Origin: Lophius americanus
Taxonomy: Eukaryota; Chordata; Actinopteri; Lophiiformes; Lophiidae
Length of the DNA stretch: 64,000 nt
Direction of reading: 5' to 3'
NCBI GenBank assembly: GCA_037951165.1
Contig: JBBDHG010000014.1
Span: forward strand, 643,501-707,500
Shown here: in pieces, positions 30,101 to 42,100 of the stretch
How positions within the stretch are numbered: the first letter of the stretch is position 1
Layout of the letters: the number at the start of each line of letters is the position of its first letter
The notes under the pieces: generated by a model
The model's input: only the letters and a program-made list of their open reading frames with translations
Database searches by the model: none
What the model was told of the DNA's origin: nothing
Made by a program: the position numbers and the translations under genes

Positions 30101-33100
30101 GAATGTACGCGTGACATTCTGTTCTGGTGGACGACAAACATTCAATCACATGTTCCTCAGCAGTTCCTGAACAGCAACCGATCTTTGGATCTTTTTTCTC
30201 ATATCTCCTTTCTGATTAATTTATTTTACCATACGGCAAGTCCTGGCTGTAGACCAAAGTGTTTACCACATGTGTACATGCAAAAAGCCAAATGAATTCA
30301 CATTTAACCACTCTCCTTTATGTAGCATCGCATAAGATGTGATTACAGCTACCTGGTTCTGAATCTTAGAGATTATTGCAATGGAGAGTGTGGGACCACA
30401 TGGTCATTCAGCATGAAAACGTCTCACAGTTGTCTTCATACAGATATTGACAGCTTATCAATCTTGAACACACATGTGGACAGTCTTTGTGGCAGACTGC
30501 AACAAGGGCTGCATTTATGTCAGTTTTTTTATCAGGCAGCTTTAGAGCGTCTGGTCAGAAGCAGAATCACAATGTTAAGATTTGCACACAATGGAATGGA
30601 CCCAAGACTCAGAGATGGTTTTCTGGAGAGGTCAGGTTGAGTGGCTGGGCTGGATTACAGTGAGAGCTGGTGAGGCAGGCAGGTCAGAACACCGGGTCTC
30701 TGGTGTACAAGGAGAGAAAAACAGATGAATAGAGGTCTGCGACATCAATAGGAACTACTGAACATACTGATGCAACTTGATGTGTACCTGAGAGGTTGAT
30801 AAACGAGTGGAGGTGGCAACCAGGGTTAAATGCTGCAGGGTTTGACAGTGGATTGAAAAACAGTGTGGGTAAGACTGGCCCACATCACCAGTCTTTAGTC
30901 ATAGCCTAAATCAGCCACATGACCAGAGCTGAAGAGAGGAAGAGAAGCAGAGGATTAAACTCCTCAAGAGGAGGCCACTTTAGCACGCCCTTCTTTGCAA
31001 CTGAAGTCCAAACGGTTTTGACGGTTATAGGAGTCCGGCAGAATACGTCTTCGCAGCTAATAACATCAAGAAAGGCTAGTAGAATATTTATGGACCCAAT
31101 CCATGTTGTGCATTCTGAATGCCAGTAACCACCCTCTGGGAAGAGGTTCAGGGCCTCCTGTTGTAAACTAAATAGTTTTTAAAATGCTCTAAGCCTCGTT
31201 TCAATAAAGCTTTTAAACAGTGGCAGATGAGGATAAAGTTAATCTTGACGTTGGCTATGGATCAACTGGATCTAGGATCACATATGAAAATGATTTGATT
31301 TAAAAAGATTGAAGATTGTGTTCACAAAACCCAGACAAAATGTGAACATATCTCATGCTATCTCGTTAAAACGTGACTCATATTCTTACTGACAGAAGAT
31401 GACACTGTGGCACCTTTGAGTTTGTCTCTTATTTATATTATCCCGAGGTCAAGGGTGAACCTCCACACGTCCCATGTGTTAAAACATTCTGACAATGGCA
31501 CAAAAACTTACTGATGTAACTGCAAACCTCTTTTTGGTTCTGGGACACACGCCACAACACATCGTATATGAGTCTGGTCGTCGGGCCTCACACCGTGAGG
31601 GTGACATTGCATGTTTTTAAGCCATAAAAACCACGGTGACGTGAGCGTCACAAAACATTTAAATGCCATGAACAGTTCCTTTTACGGCTTTATTGTTTAT
31701 TTTTATCTCATGAGTGCAAATTTGCGGCTTACATTTTTGTTACTAAACATGGGTTTCGATCCATTCAGCAAATATAATGGTTTAATGGCATCTAATGAAT
31801 TAGAATAAAACTGTTCCATATAAAACAGCTCATCTTTATTGATGTTGTTGTTGTTTGCTTTGTGTTGAAAAACTGAATAAAAATAACAAAATTTTGAGAT
31901 ATGTTGTGGAACTTCAAATTAAAAAAAGTGAAATTAGTTTTCCTAATTAAAAGGAAGAAGAAGAAAAAAGACCACCTTGCGGATTTATTCTCCAATGTGA
32001 AAAATAAAAAACATGGTAAAAGCCAGATGTAACACTACAGATAACTAACGGTATATCAAAAATAATTTCTAAAGTCTGTTCCCCTGGTCTATTTTATATA
32101 TCCATAAGTGTCCATTAAGTAGAAAATCGGAGTGAGTTGATATGGGTTAAACATTTTTTCAGCTATTGTTAAAAGCAGTCGAGCTACTCTTTATACCTCT
32201 ATAATTAAATACTATCGTCTTCTGTGGCCATTAAGAACATTTTCCCACCACCCTATCTTCGTCCACCGGGGGAGGCCGAGTGAAGGAGTTTCTTTCCTCT
32301 CATCTGGTCCTTATTCCGACATTAAATTCTGCTGTTTCCATCCTTTCCCTGGGCTTTTAATGTCAGAGTAATTTATGAATCTCTTGCACTTTCCAGAGTA
32401 TTCTACCATGGAGTTTTGTTTTAAAGAGGGTGATGTTTGACAGGGATGACAATGAAGGAACATGGCGCAGTGAAATTCAACTCTATAACACCGAGGGCAG
32501 ATTAAACGTATCTTCTTCAGCGATATTAGGTTTGCTGATGAATACCAGAGGAGTGAAGTAATGAGGGGGATTGAGAGAATTCATAAAATATCCAAGCTAT
32601 GTCATTATCTGAAACAATAGTCATTTTGTGAGAATTCATCTCTGACACTCCTCAAACGTAACCAAACATACTCTGGTCAACCTCTAGAACATTCTGATTG
32701 ATTCATGTCCAGCCATTCAGCTCAAAAGTCATCCAGAGCCGCAGCACTGATCTGCTATTGTAGAGCTCCCTATCAAAATGTGGACTTAAACATTGCTGAT
32801 TGCACAACGCCGCTGCTGCCAAGACTCACCAAACCACAGTTCAGCTGGATGGACCTCAGTTAAAAGCTTTTTTAAATGACCAGTGATCACTCTTGTTTGA
32901 CTTTTGCAGTCAATAATAGTGAGTAAAGACATTCACTCACTCTCACTCATTCTCTCGGTTCTTACTTGACTGTTTTGCGCAACATTGCTTTGCCCTCGCT
33001 TTCATTTTCTCTGAGGTATCCAGCAAAGAGCTGTTCGGGGCATTGAGTTGGATGGCATGCGCAGAACATGTCCGAGCCATCTCCATCGATGGTCTCCTGT

Positions 33101-36100
33101 ATGGTCACCAATCCTGGCCCACTCCGCAGATCCTCATTTGAGATGATGTTTGGCGAAAAGATCTTGAAGGAACGCCTCAGGCAGTTAGTCTGGAACAGCT
33201 CCAGCTCTCTTTCAACGGTGACTGTGGTGCTCCTGCACTCTGAGCCATGCAGAGGCAACGCTGAGGACATTACTTTTAAAGATCCGGATCTTTGTGTGGA
33301 TGCTGAGGCTGATAGATCTCCAGATTGGTTTGAGCATGAGAAACACTTGGAAGTTTTGCTGATCCTGTGCTGATGTCTGGTTGACAGTTGCCATCCGTTG
33401 TTACCTTGATACCGAGGTAGACGAACTCCTGTACCTCCTGTAGTTGGTTTCTGTTCAAAGTAACTGGGTTGATGTTGGTGTTTTTCCGTAAGACTTGTGT
33501 TTTGCTGTTGTTGACCTTCAGAGTAAAAAAAATGGATTATTTAATACAAGAAAAGTGTTTGAGAAGTAAATGCAAACCTGTGCCTAAAAATAACTCCACG
33601 ATAATGTGCATGCTTTTGTACATGATAATAATATTATAAGGTAAAACCTTAAGTGTTAACGCCTTAACTCAACAAATATTTCATGGAAAATTTTAAAACT
33701 GTATCCTCAAAAACACTTTAATAGGAGGAAGAACTGAATTGATTTTGGGAAAGGTCAGTAGGATATTTGCATATCAATTGACTTGAGGAGTTCCATTATT
33801 TTGCCCGTATAGTTCATATTTTAGTCACTAAGAGGAGTTTTTAATGAAAAAGGTCATAGCTTTGTAACGGTTGGTCTGATTAAGTAAACATTTTTGAATA
33901 TTATTCGACTTGTAAGTGTAATATTTTACCTTAATAGTTCATATTTTCTCACTAGGGGGTAGAAAAGACTTTCCTTGTATTCTGTGCTGGACCTTGGTGG
34001 CCTTCAGCATTCTGCGGAAGGTGCACTAATAGAACTCAAGCAATGCCTGATAGGCATTTCCTATCGCGCTAATGTTCCTCAGCATCCTCCCTTACACCTA
34101 ATCATGACCAGTGTGAAAAAGTCTGTACCGTAAAGTCTACTGTTTACTATGTATAACGTGAAGTTTAAATATCGTATGGTGGACCTACTGGCGGTGATGG
34201 CTGTGTTTTTGTCTCCTGTGGCTGTAAGACAAGAAACACGAGTTATTGCAGTTAATTGAACTGCAATAATGATTTATTGCAGTGAATGATTTATGATAGT
34301 GAATTAGGGGAACTGCATCAACACAGTTGATGAAGGGGAACTTTGAGACTCTTCTTCATGGTCCTAAAGCTAATTTGAGTCCCTAAAATCCACAATACTC
34401 GTATGCTCGTTTGTCGATATGTGTTCTAATGGACGTGGATTATATTCCATCTTTCCTCAAAATGACCACCATCCAATTACTTTGAAAACAGCAGAACATC
34501 AACATAGGCTTATATATTCCAAGACATTCACAGTAAAGCATTAAAGATTGTATGGAAGTGGGTAATCATTTGGAGATCTGTATCTTTAGTCTGTCAAGGA
34601 TGAGACAGTCTCTGTGGAGGAGGAAAGCTACCGTAAACATCATTATCCAATCCCCCGGTCAGATGGTTTCTGTCAGGATTTCATCACTACGCTCAGCTCG
34701 GCTCGGTTAGCTCTCTGCTGCCAATCCATCCTGCTCTAATGTCCTCTCTCTCTTTGAGTATACTCTGCCCAGAATCTCACTCTAACTTTAAAGTTTTTGT
34801 GGGTGTGTGGTCAAATCAACTCACAGTGCTGGGAAAAAGTGTTGGACCTACTCCTGTTTTCTTCTATTTTTGGATGTATCTCCTATTAAATGCACTGAAA
34901 CAAACCAAAAAGCTTATCTTATATAAACTGGGCCTTTGTGAAAATTTGTCCCCATAGAATCTAAAAACCACCAAACTGCATTAATAACTGGGTACGTACA
35001 CACCCAGACTGTCGACTACGGTACCAGTTCATAGCGTAGTCGATTCACCGCTCACTACCAGTCCTGTTCAATAACATCATCACTTGAAGAGAACGTTTTC
35101 AGAAGCAGGAAGTTGGCTCGTAGGTCTCACCAGTAGCACACTATGCCAAAAATAAATTCCGGGAAATTCAGAAGAGATGAAGAACAACATGATTAAAATA
35201 TATTAGTCTGGGAAGGGTTCCATCGCTTTTTCTAATGCTCTGGGACTCTATAAAGGCACATTTTCTACAAATTTAGATGACTTGGGGCAATAGTAAACCT
35301 TCCTATAAGTGGACAACCACACAAATTTCCTCTAAGAGCAGAGAAAAGGCTCATTGAGGAGGTCTCAAATGAAAAACATCTACTATTCAAAAGGAACAGG
35401 GCAAAAAATAGCATCGATTAGAGAGTGGTGAGGTGGACACCACTGCAAACAAGAACATTAGGCCTTAGGTGCCACAAGGAATAAAAATGAAGATTTTGAG
35501 TGACCTTGTAGAAGTTTAACTTTTGGAAGACATGGGTCCCGTTACATCTGCTGTGAACCAATCACGGCATTCCACAGAAAAGAACAGAATTATACCTACA
35601 CTCCAGCATGGAGTTGGTAAAGTCATGTTTAGGGTATAAATTTCTGCGTGTTGACAATGACTTGTCATACTTTAGGAAATCATGAAATTTTCCTCTCTAT
35701 AATCAAATTCTAAAGATGAATGTCAAAACGTCCGTTTGGGAATTGAAGCTCAAACCTGAATAGGTTAAAGAAAAAATGTTTTGGAGTGGAGTAGTTGGTG
35801 GTCATACTTGAAAACAGCAGTTCACGATCACAAACCCTCTAATGTGGCTACACGAAAGCAGTGCTGCGGAGGAGGCTGGGCCAAAGCACCACCACAGTGA
35901 TACCAGAGTTGTTGTTCAGGACACTCTCTGACTCATAGCAAGTTCAAAGGATGTAAGCTTTTTTTTACGCCAGTGATTTCAGTATTTGATAACCTTATTT
36001 ACCGCATTGAATAACATTTTCTATTTATACCCTGAAAAGTCAGGGTTATTATAGGACAGTCACTGCCGAGATCTTTTGCGTTAACACGGTAACTCCAAAA

Positions 36101-39100
36101 CTACACCGATCAATTCCAGATTAAATACCCCTGCAGACCTTACTGCGAGGAAGAACAGGACTTACTTTGGTCAGAGGTCAGTTTTATATTTGCACCACTA
36201 GGGGGGGCTTTATCTCTTATAGTGTTTGGGGCATGATTTCTCAAACGTTGCTCGGATATAGTCGAATTTGGTGCAAACAAATCGACCAGAGGAGAATCAT
36301 CTTGTGTTTATCAAATTTTACTCTAATACTTAATATTTCACTCACAAGGGGGAGCTTTTGTTTTAAAAGGAAAAAATGGATTTTCAAACACAATTTCCTA
36401 ACTATTGGTCCGATTTTGTCCAAATTCACCTCATATGACTTGTGTTTTTCATATTTTACTGTAAATGGTCATATTCCTCTCACAAGGGGGAATGTTTTTG
36501 GGGGGAACAAAGTTTCTCATCCGTAACTTCCCTACCATACGTCCAATTGTGTTTAAATTTAGCTCCTATGTATTGACTCAAGGATATCTGTGTAGTTTTA
36601 TTACTGATCAGAAAATAATGTTAACTGTATGTATTTTTGTTATTGAGTCTCAAAAATAGTTAGGTTGAGTAGCTATGGACCTCAGATCAAATAAGTCGCA
36701 TTTGATTTGAGGAGTTCAATCATGGAGGTGGCTGGTAAAACATTTGTTAATTATTTAGTATTTACTCAGATTGTCTTTGTTTTATGTTTTCTTTTTGAAG
36801 ATCTGACTCAGATTAGTGTGAGATACAGACAATAATACAATAAGTCAGTAGAGGATAAAGACTTTTTTTTTACCTCATTGTCCTTGACTTTGGGTAGATT
36901 CACAGTTCTCACCTTTCTTTGAGTTGTACAACCTGTGCAACCAGCACAAACCTCGGACTTGAATATAAATTGCTTAAAACATTGAAAAACTATATTTTGT
37001 TCATAAAATGCATTCAATGATTTTTTTTTTTTTTATTCCTAACATGGTTTTTGCCCTCTGTTTAGATAACGTTCCGTCTGGAGTTTGAGTTCAGTCACAC
37101 TGTCTTCCTGGAGCACATCAGGATTATCCTGGAGGCCAGCAGGTATAAACATACGTTTAAAGCGTGTATTTTAACGGAGAGAGGTCATTAGAAGCGTCCT
37201 TTGTGTTTCTGAAAGCAACCCCCAACCAGGCCAACCATCCAAAAACAACTAAGCATTAGATTATTTAACCAAACATACTAGTTGCTGCAATGACAACAGA
37301 ACTAAGATCATTTTGTTCTCCCAACAGTGATGGCGAGGAAATGAGCACCGCTGATAATTTCAATGATATCTTTTACTCACTGAAATATGAAGCTGATCTT
37401 CTTTTCACCAGGTTTGTAATTATTTCAATTACTTGCTAAATGATGCACATTGAGGAAATGCATCTCAATGGACCATAGTAATTTGGTGGAATCTGTAAAA
37501 ACGCTGACTAATATCAGCGTGGGAAAGTGATCTGCATATTGTAGAATGTAGGAATGGGGAGGATGTTATCATATATTAAACTTCAGAACACATGCTTTAA
37601 ACACCAGATAGATGTTACTATCCTACAAACACGCTGCTTATTCTGTACTTTCAAAGGGATTCCAATCCGACTCGGTATGACATCAAATCAGAGCTGTCGC
37701 TGGAGGAGCCTGGAGTTATCGGCCCTCCTTTCAACTTAACATTCCAGGTGGGAGCCAAGATCATCATCACAATTCCTCTTAATCACAGGAAAATACTGCA
37801 TGGAAATAATTCACACCGTTTACTCCGTGTTTTCTCTCAGATCCAGAATCTGGGCTACTTTCCTGTCAGGGATCTGCAGCTCAATATCAAAATTCCAGAA
37901 ATGACGAAAAATGGGAACCAGCTCCTTCAGATGTCTGACTTTTCTATTGATCAGGTGGGTGTGGCCCTTCAACGTTGGTCTCAATGTGGCATAAGAGCAT
38001 CTTATGGTTAGACACTCGCTATATGATAGACATTACTTTGCATTTTACGTATATGTCAACTTCGTTGGATGCTGACCTGTCAGACTTTCATTGAAAATAG
38101 TGAATATTTTCCACATAACAAAGATATAACATATACAGATTTGTTTTGAGATTTGGATCTGATCTTATAAGCAGAAAAAATTGTATTAAATTCTTATGAT
38201 AATTTTCACCCACAAGTTTCATATGTGTTCGAGTTGACCTCATGTCCTCTAAGCCAGTGGTTCACAAACTATGGTACGGCTCCCTCTAGTGGTACGCGGA
38301 GGAATCTCTGAAATTGCCTACTTTTACTAAATTAAATAAGATTAGTTTAAAAACGAATAATAACTATCAAAATACTATGATGATTGAAATGTAAATACTG
38401 TAACCATGAGATGATTGAAATGGGCTTCAAAATAAGTTCAGCCTTTCCTGTAGTTTTTTTGTTCAGGCGTTCATCAGCCTGCTACGTAGTCCGGTTGCGG
38501 CGTGAATGCCAAGCAGTTACAAGCTAAAGCGTGAGGACGAGAAGACAGTAAGCGGAGGAAGCTAAAATTACGAGTGGTTTAATAACAAGACAATTGTGGC
38601 ATCAAACAGTAACTTTTAGGAAGAGAAGTGTGGATCAGGAGGAGAATATTGTTAGCAGTGTTTGAGAAACTGCAGTGGAAGACAGTGAACACAGCAGCAT
38701 CCCTGAATCAACAGCATCAACCAGCAGCAAACCGCGAAAAACCGTAAGGAAAATTGACTCAGGTTATATCACATTTGAAATGTACATTTACATGAATTAT
38801 AGTTGTTATTGTTAAAGTTGTCACCTGCTCTGTGTGCGTACTGTATGTGTGTGAGGGGCTGCCCCTTACATTATGATAATGCAATATATAAGAGTAATAA
38901 TATATAAGAGTAATAATATATAAGAGTAATAATGTAAGATTTCCAGTGTTGTAAATAGTGCTACCCCATCGTACTTTGTGTGTTTGTGACTGACTAGTCA
39001 ACAATAAATAATATTCTTATATGGAATACATTTTCCTCCTGTTTGAACCACGTTTACGTGAACAGGGTTGCCTACTTCTACTAATGTGTTTTTACATGGG

Positions 39101-42100
39101 TAATTATGGTGGTACTTGGAAAGCCGGATATATTCTGCGGTGTTACACGGTGTGAAACGTTTGAGTACCACTGTGCTAAGACATCACATGTCAGTCAGTT
39201 TGTTTCTTTGACAGCATGAACATTCCTTATATTTCCCATGAGAAATGTTTTTTTTTTTTTTAAAAGGACTTTGAAATGTTTAGAATTCGTAAGTGTTACA
39301 GGTATTCCGTAGGGTCTGAAATACTGCTACATGCTTCAAATGATTGTTTTGGTATTTGCTTATGGTCAAAAATCAACTTCAAAATATTGTACTGCTAGTG
39401 TGATTGTGACAAATGAAGGCTTCTTCTTCTAAACTTCTAAAAAACTAAACTTCTAAACTTTTGGATTACTGTAACGCACTTCTCATCGGGTTCCCTGATA
39501 AAAGTCTTCAAAGACTACATTATGTTCAAAACAGTGCTGCAAGGATCCTGATGAGAGTTCGTAAACACGAACACATCACCCCCGTTCTTCATTCCCTTCA
39601 TGGGCTTCCCAGCTCCACCAGGATTGATTATAAGATCTCTCTCCTCACTCACCAGTGCATCCATGGCAACACACCCCCCTACCTAAAAGAACTACTCACC
39701 CCACTGACCTCAACACGATCCCTCCGTTCTACCCACTCATACCGCCTCCTCCTTCCCCGGACTAAGCTCAGCACCATGGGTGATCGGGCCTTTTGTACTA
39801 TTGCCCCTCGTCTGTGGAATGCCCTCCCTGACCATTTCAGGGCTCCACAGACGACTGAGACATTTAAAAAAGAACTTAACTTATCTTAATCCTTTTTAGC
39901 AGAACCTATAACTTTAATTAACATTGCTGCTTTTTGGTCATGTTTTTATATAGTTATTATTTTATTTTTCTATTGATGCTTTTATCTGCTTTTACTTTGT
40001 AGCACTTTGAGATTTGATCCAAATGTAAAGTGCATTATAAATTAAATGTAGTATTATTATTATTATTGAACTTTAAAGCTAGGCTACGTATTAGAAACCC
40101 TGTTTCTTTTGGGCACCAAATGGACTGCTTACTTGTCAATGGCAGATTTTAAAATGAACAAGGAAATGCTAATGTAGAGTTGACTATTTTTTTCTGACTT
40201 CAGTAATAGATTTTCTTGTGTAAGTTCATATGAGCTAAATTAAGACACAATTGGTAAAGTCTACAGGGGTATGAAAATGATCCAAAATATAGTTTTCAAG
40301 TTATCATGTTAACACAAAAGATCCAACGACGATTCTGTATTATCATTTGACTTGAATAAGGAATAAAAAATATTTTATTTTTTGGTAATTCTTCAGTATA
40401 TCACAAACATTTAATACAAGCACATACGTGAATAATTTGAATCTAAATGTATTTAGTAACTTCAACTGTCGGACACATGCAGTGGAGTAAAAAGTACAAT
40501 CTCTGCAGACATGTAGAGTAGAAGAATAAGTCACTTAAAATGGAATTACTCTGGTATAGCACCAGTACCTCAGATTGGTACTTAAGTACAGCACTTCTAA
40601 ATAGAATAAGTTGCTAACAGGTATTTTATCTTTACTGTGCTACCTTTCAGAGAGATGGAACTCACTGTTTACCTCCTCAGCATGTGGCACAGAGCAGGTC
40701 GTCTCCAGAAGACCTCTACCGCTTCTCCCGCTTGGTAAAGTACAAACCAAATAAATTCACTCCCTGATGTGATTTATATTTCCAGGCTGGCTTCAGTTAC
40801 TTTTTTCCTTAAGGCTAATGTCTGTTTTTTTTGGTTTGTTCACGCAGAATCACTCCAACACACTAACTCTTCCAGTCCAATGCAACGTCAATGTGGCGTC
40901 CTACAGAGAAATCGGCATCAGAATCACAGGATCTCTACGGATAGATACCTTACACGCAGTGAGTGTGACATCTCAGGCATCCACGCATAAATAGCCCCCG
41001 CCGTTCTCTCACTCCGTAGCCGTGACAGTTTCGGCATCACTCAGCTGTGTGATTTGTTTATGACAACTGGTGTTATGTTTTGGTTTCCTCTCCAGCTTAA
41101 GTTTAAAATCCTGGAGCTGGTAACAAGTGCATCGGTGGAGCTGCCCCCCTCCAGCTCCATGTTTCTGCATGAAGACAGGCCCGCCAGACATGTGAGTCAA
41201 CAACATCTGCAGCCGCAAACTGAGAGTGGACGGACTCAAATCTGAGCACAAAAAGATCGCATTATTATTTTGATAAAAAAACTTATTGTGAATTTAAAGA
41301 AATCAGAACCTTCTTTAAGGTATGTTTGTTTGAATGGACTGAAAGTATTACTTTATTTCAAAGGTGATGATTTATGGAAAAGGGTTACTGTATATAGTCG
41401 CTGCTGCAATGACATTTGTGTGAAACTGTCAGTTGAGCTCATCCTGTTAGGACCAGTAGAAACAGACAGTGGAGGCCGGTAATGGGGCACAGCTGCAATT
41501 TGGTGCTTGGGGACCGAAAGGACCAGTGGTACAACATGTACAACCCTTAACCCAGCGTCTGCTGCCATCTATTGGCCAGGGCAAAAACTCAGGCGGCATC
41601 TCCTGTGTGGATGGTGGTGTGTGAGATTACACAACTGAACACACTTAACACTAACAGGGTTGAAGGGAAATACATTAAAATCTAGGAGACGCTCAAATAG
41701 AAGGGAACGGAAGGTCGCTCTCAAAGGAAGAATACAGAACGACCGGGTTCTGATTGACATGTGAGAGACTGGAATATGAGTTCATCACAAAAGCTTATTG
41801 GACTCTAAGTCAACATGCATAGAATATTTAATTAGAATAGTCGTCTCCTCGTCATTTTATCATTAGAAGGGATGTGTTGTTCCTTTCTGACAGCACCTCT
41901 GTGAGATATGAAGAAACTAATTGTGATAGATAGATAAGTCCTAAGGGGGGGGGGAATCCAACTGCCGAATGAATCCGCGGACCAAATTCATTTTTAATCC
42001 AGAATATTCATAACTATTCTGAGAAGTATGATCGTTATATACAGTATTCATTTTTGTGTAGAATGACCAAATAAGCTGTTTATAAGATACAATGAATGAC

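Larger units (their letters stand above)
28079..37065 (+). other. itga11: itga11 intron (9.0 kb), repeat-rich
   Basis: Holds a possible MITE start at about 28340 (CAGTGTGTAGGATTGTGG), a possible LINE tail near 29150-29240 (GATAAGATGAATTTC, CCCAAGGGGAAATT), an RTE-like LINE relic (32950-33530), X copies 7 and 8, and a Tc1-like relic (34823-35976). The stretch 29300-32900 has no recognisable feature despite scattered short open frames. Confidence 0.6.
37955..40650 (+). other. itga11: itga11 intron (2.7 kb) filled with mobile elements
   Basis: Holds a hAT element (38255-39173), an L2-like 3' end (39455-40068) and an X fragment (40195-40340). The remainder is short unique sequence. Confidence 0.7.

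Noticed and set aside
29889..30149. Minus-strand 86-codon frame with spaced cysteines
   Set aside because: The cysteine spacing looked domain-like, but there are no splice sites, no known family and no neighbouring exons. I treat it as chance within an intron.
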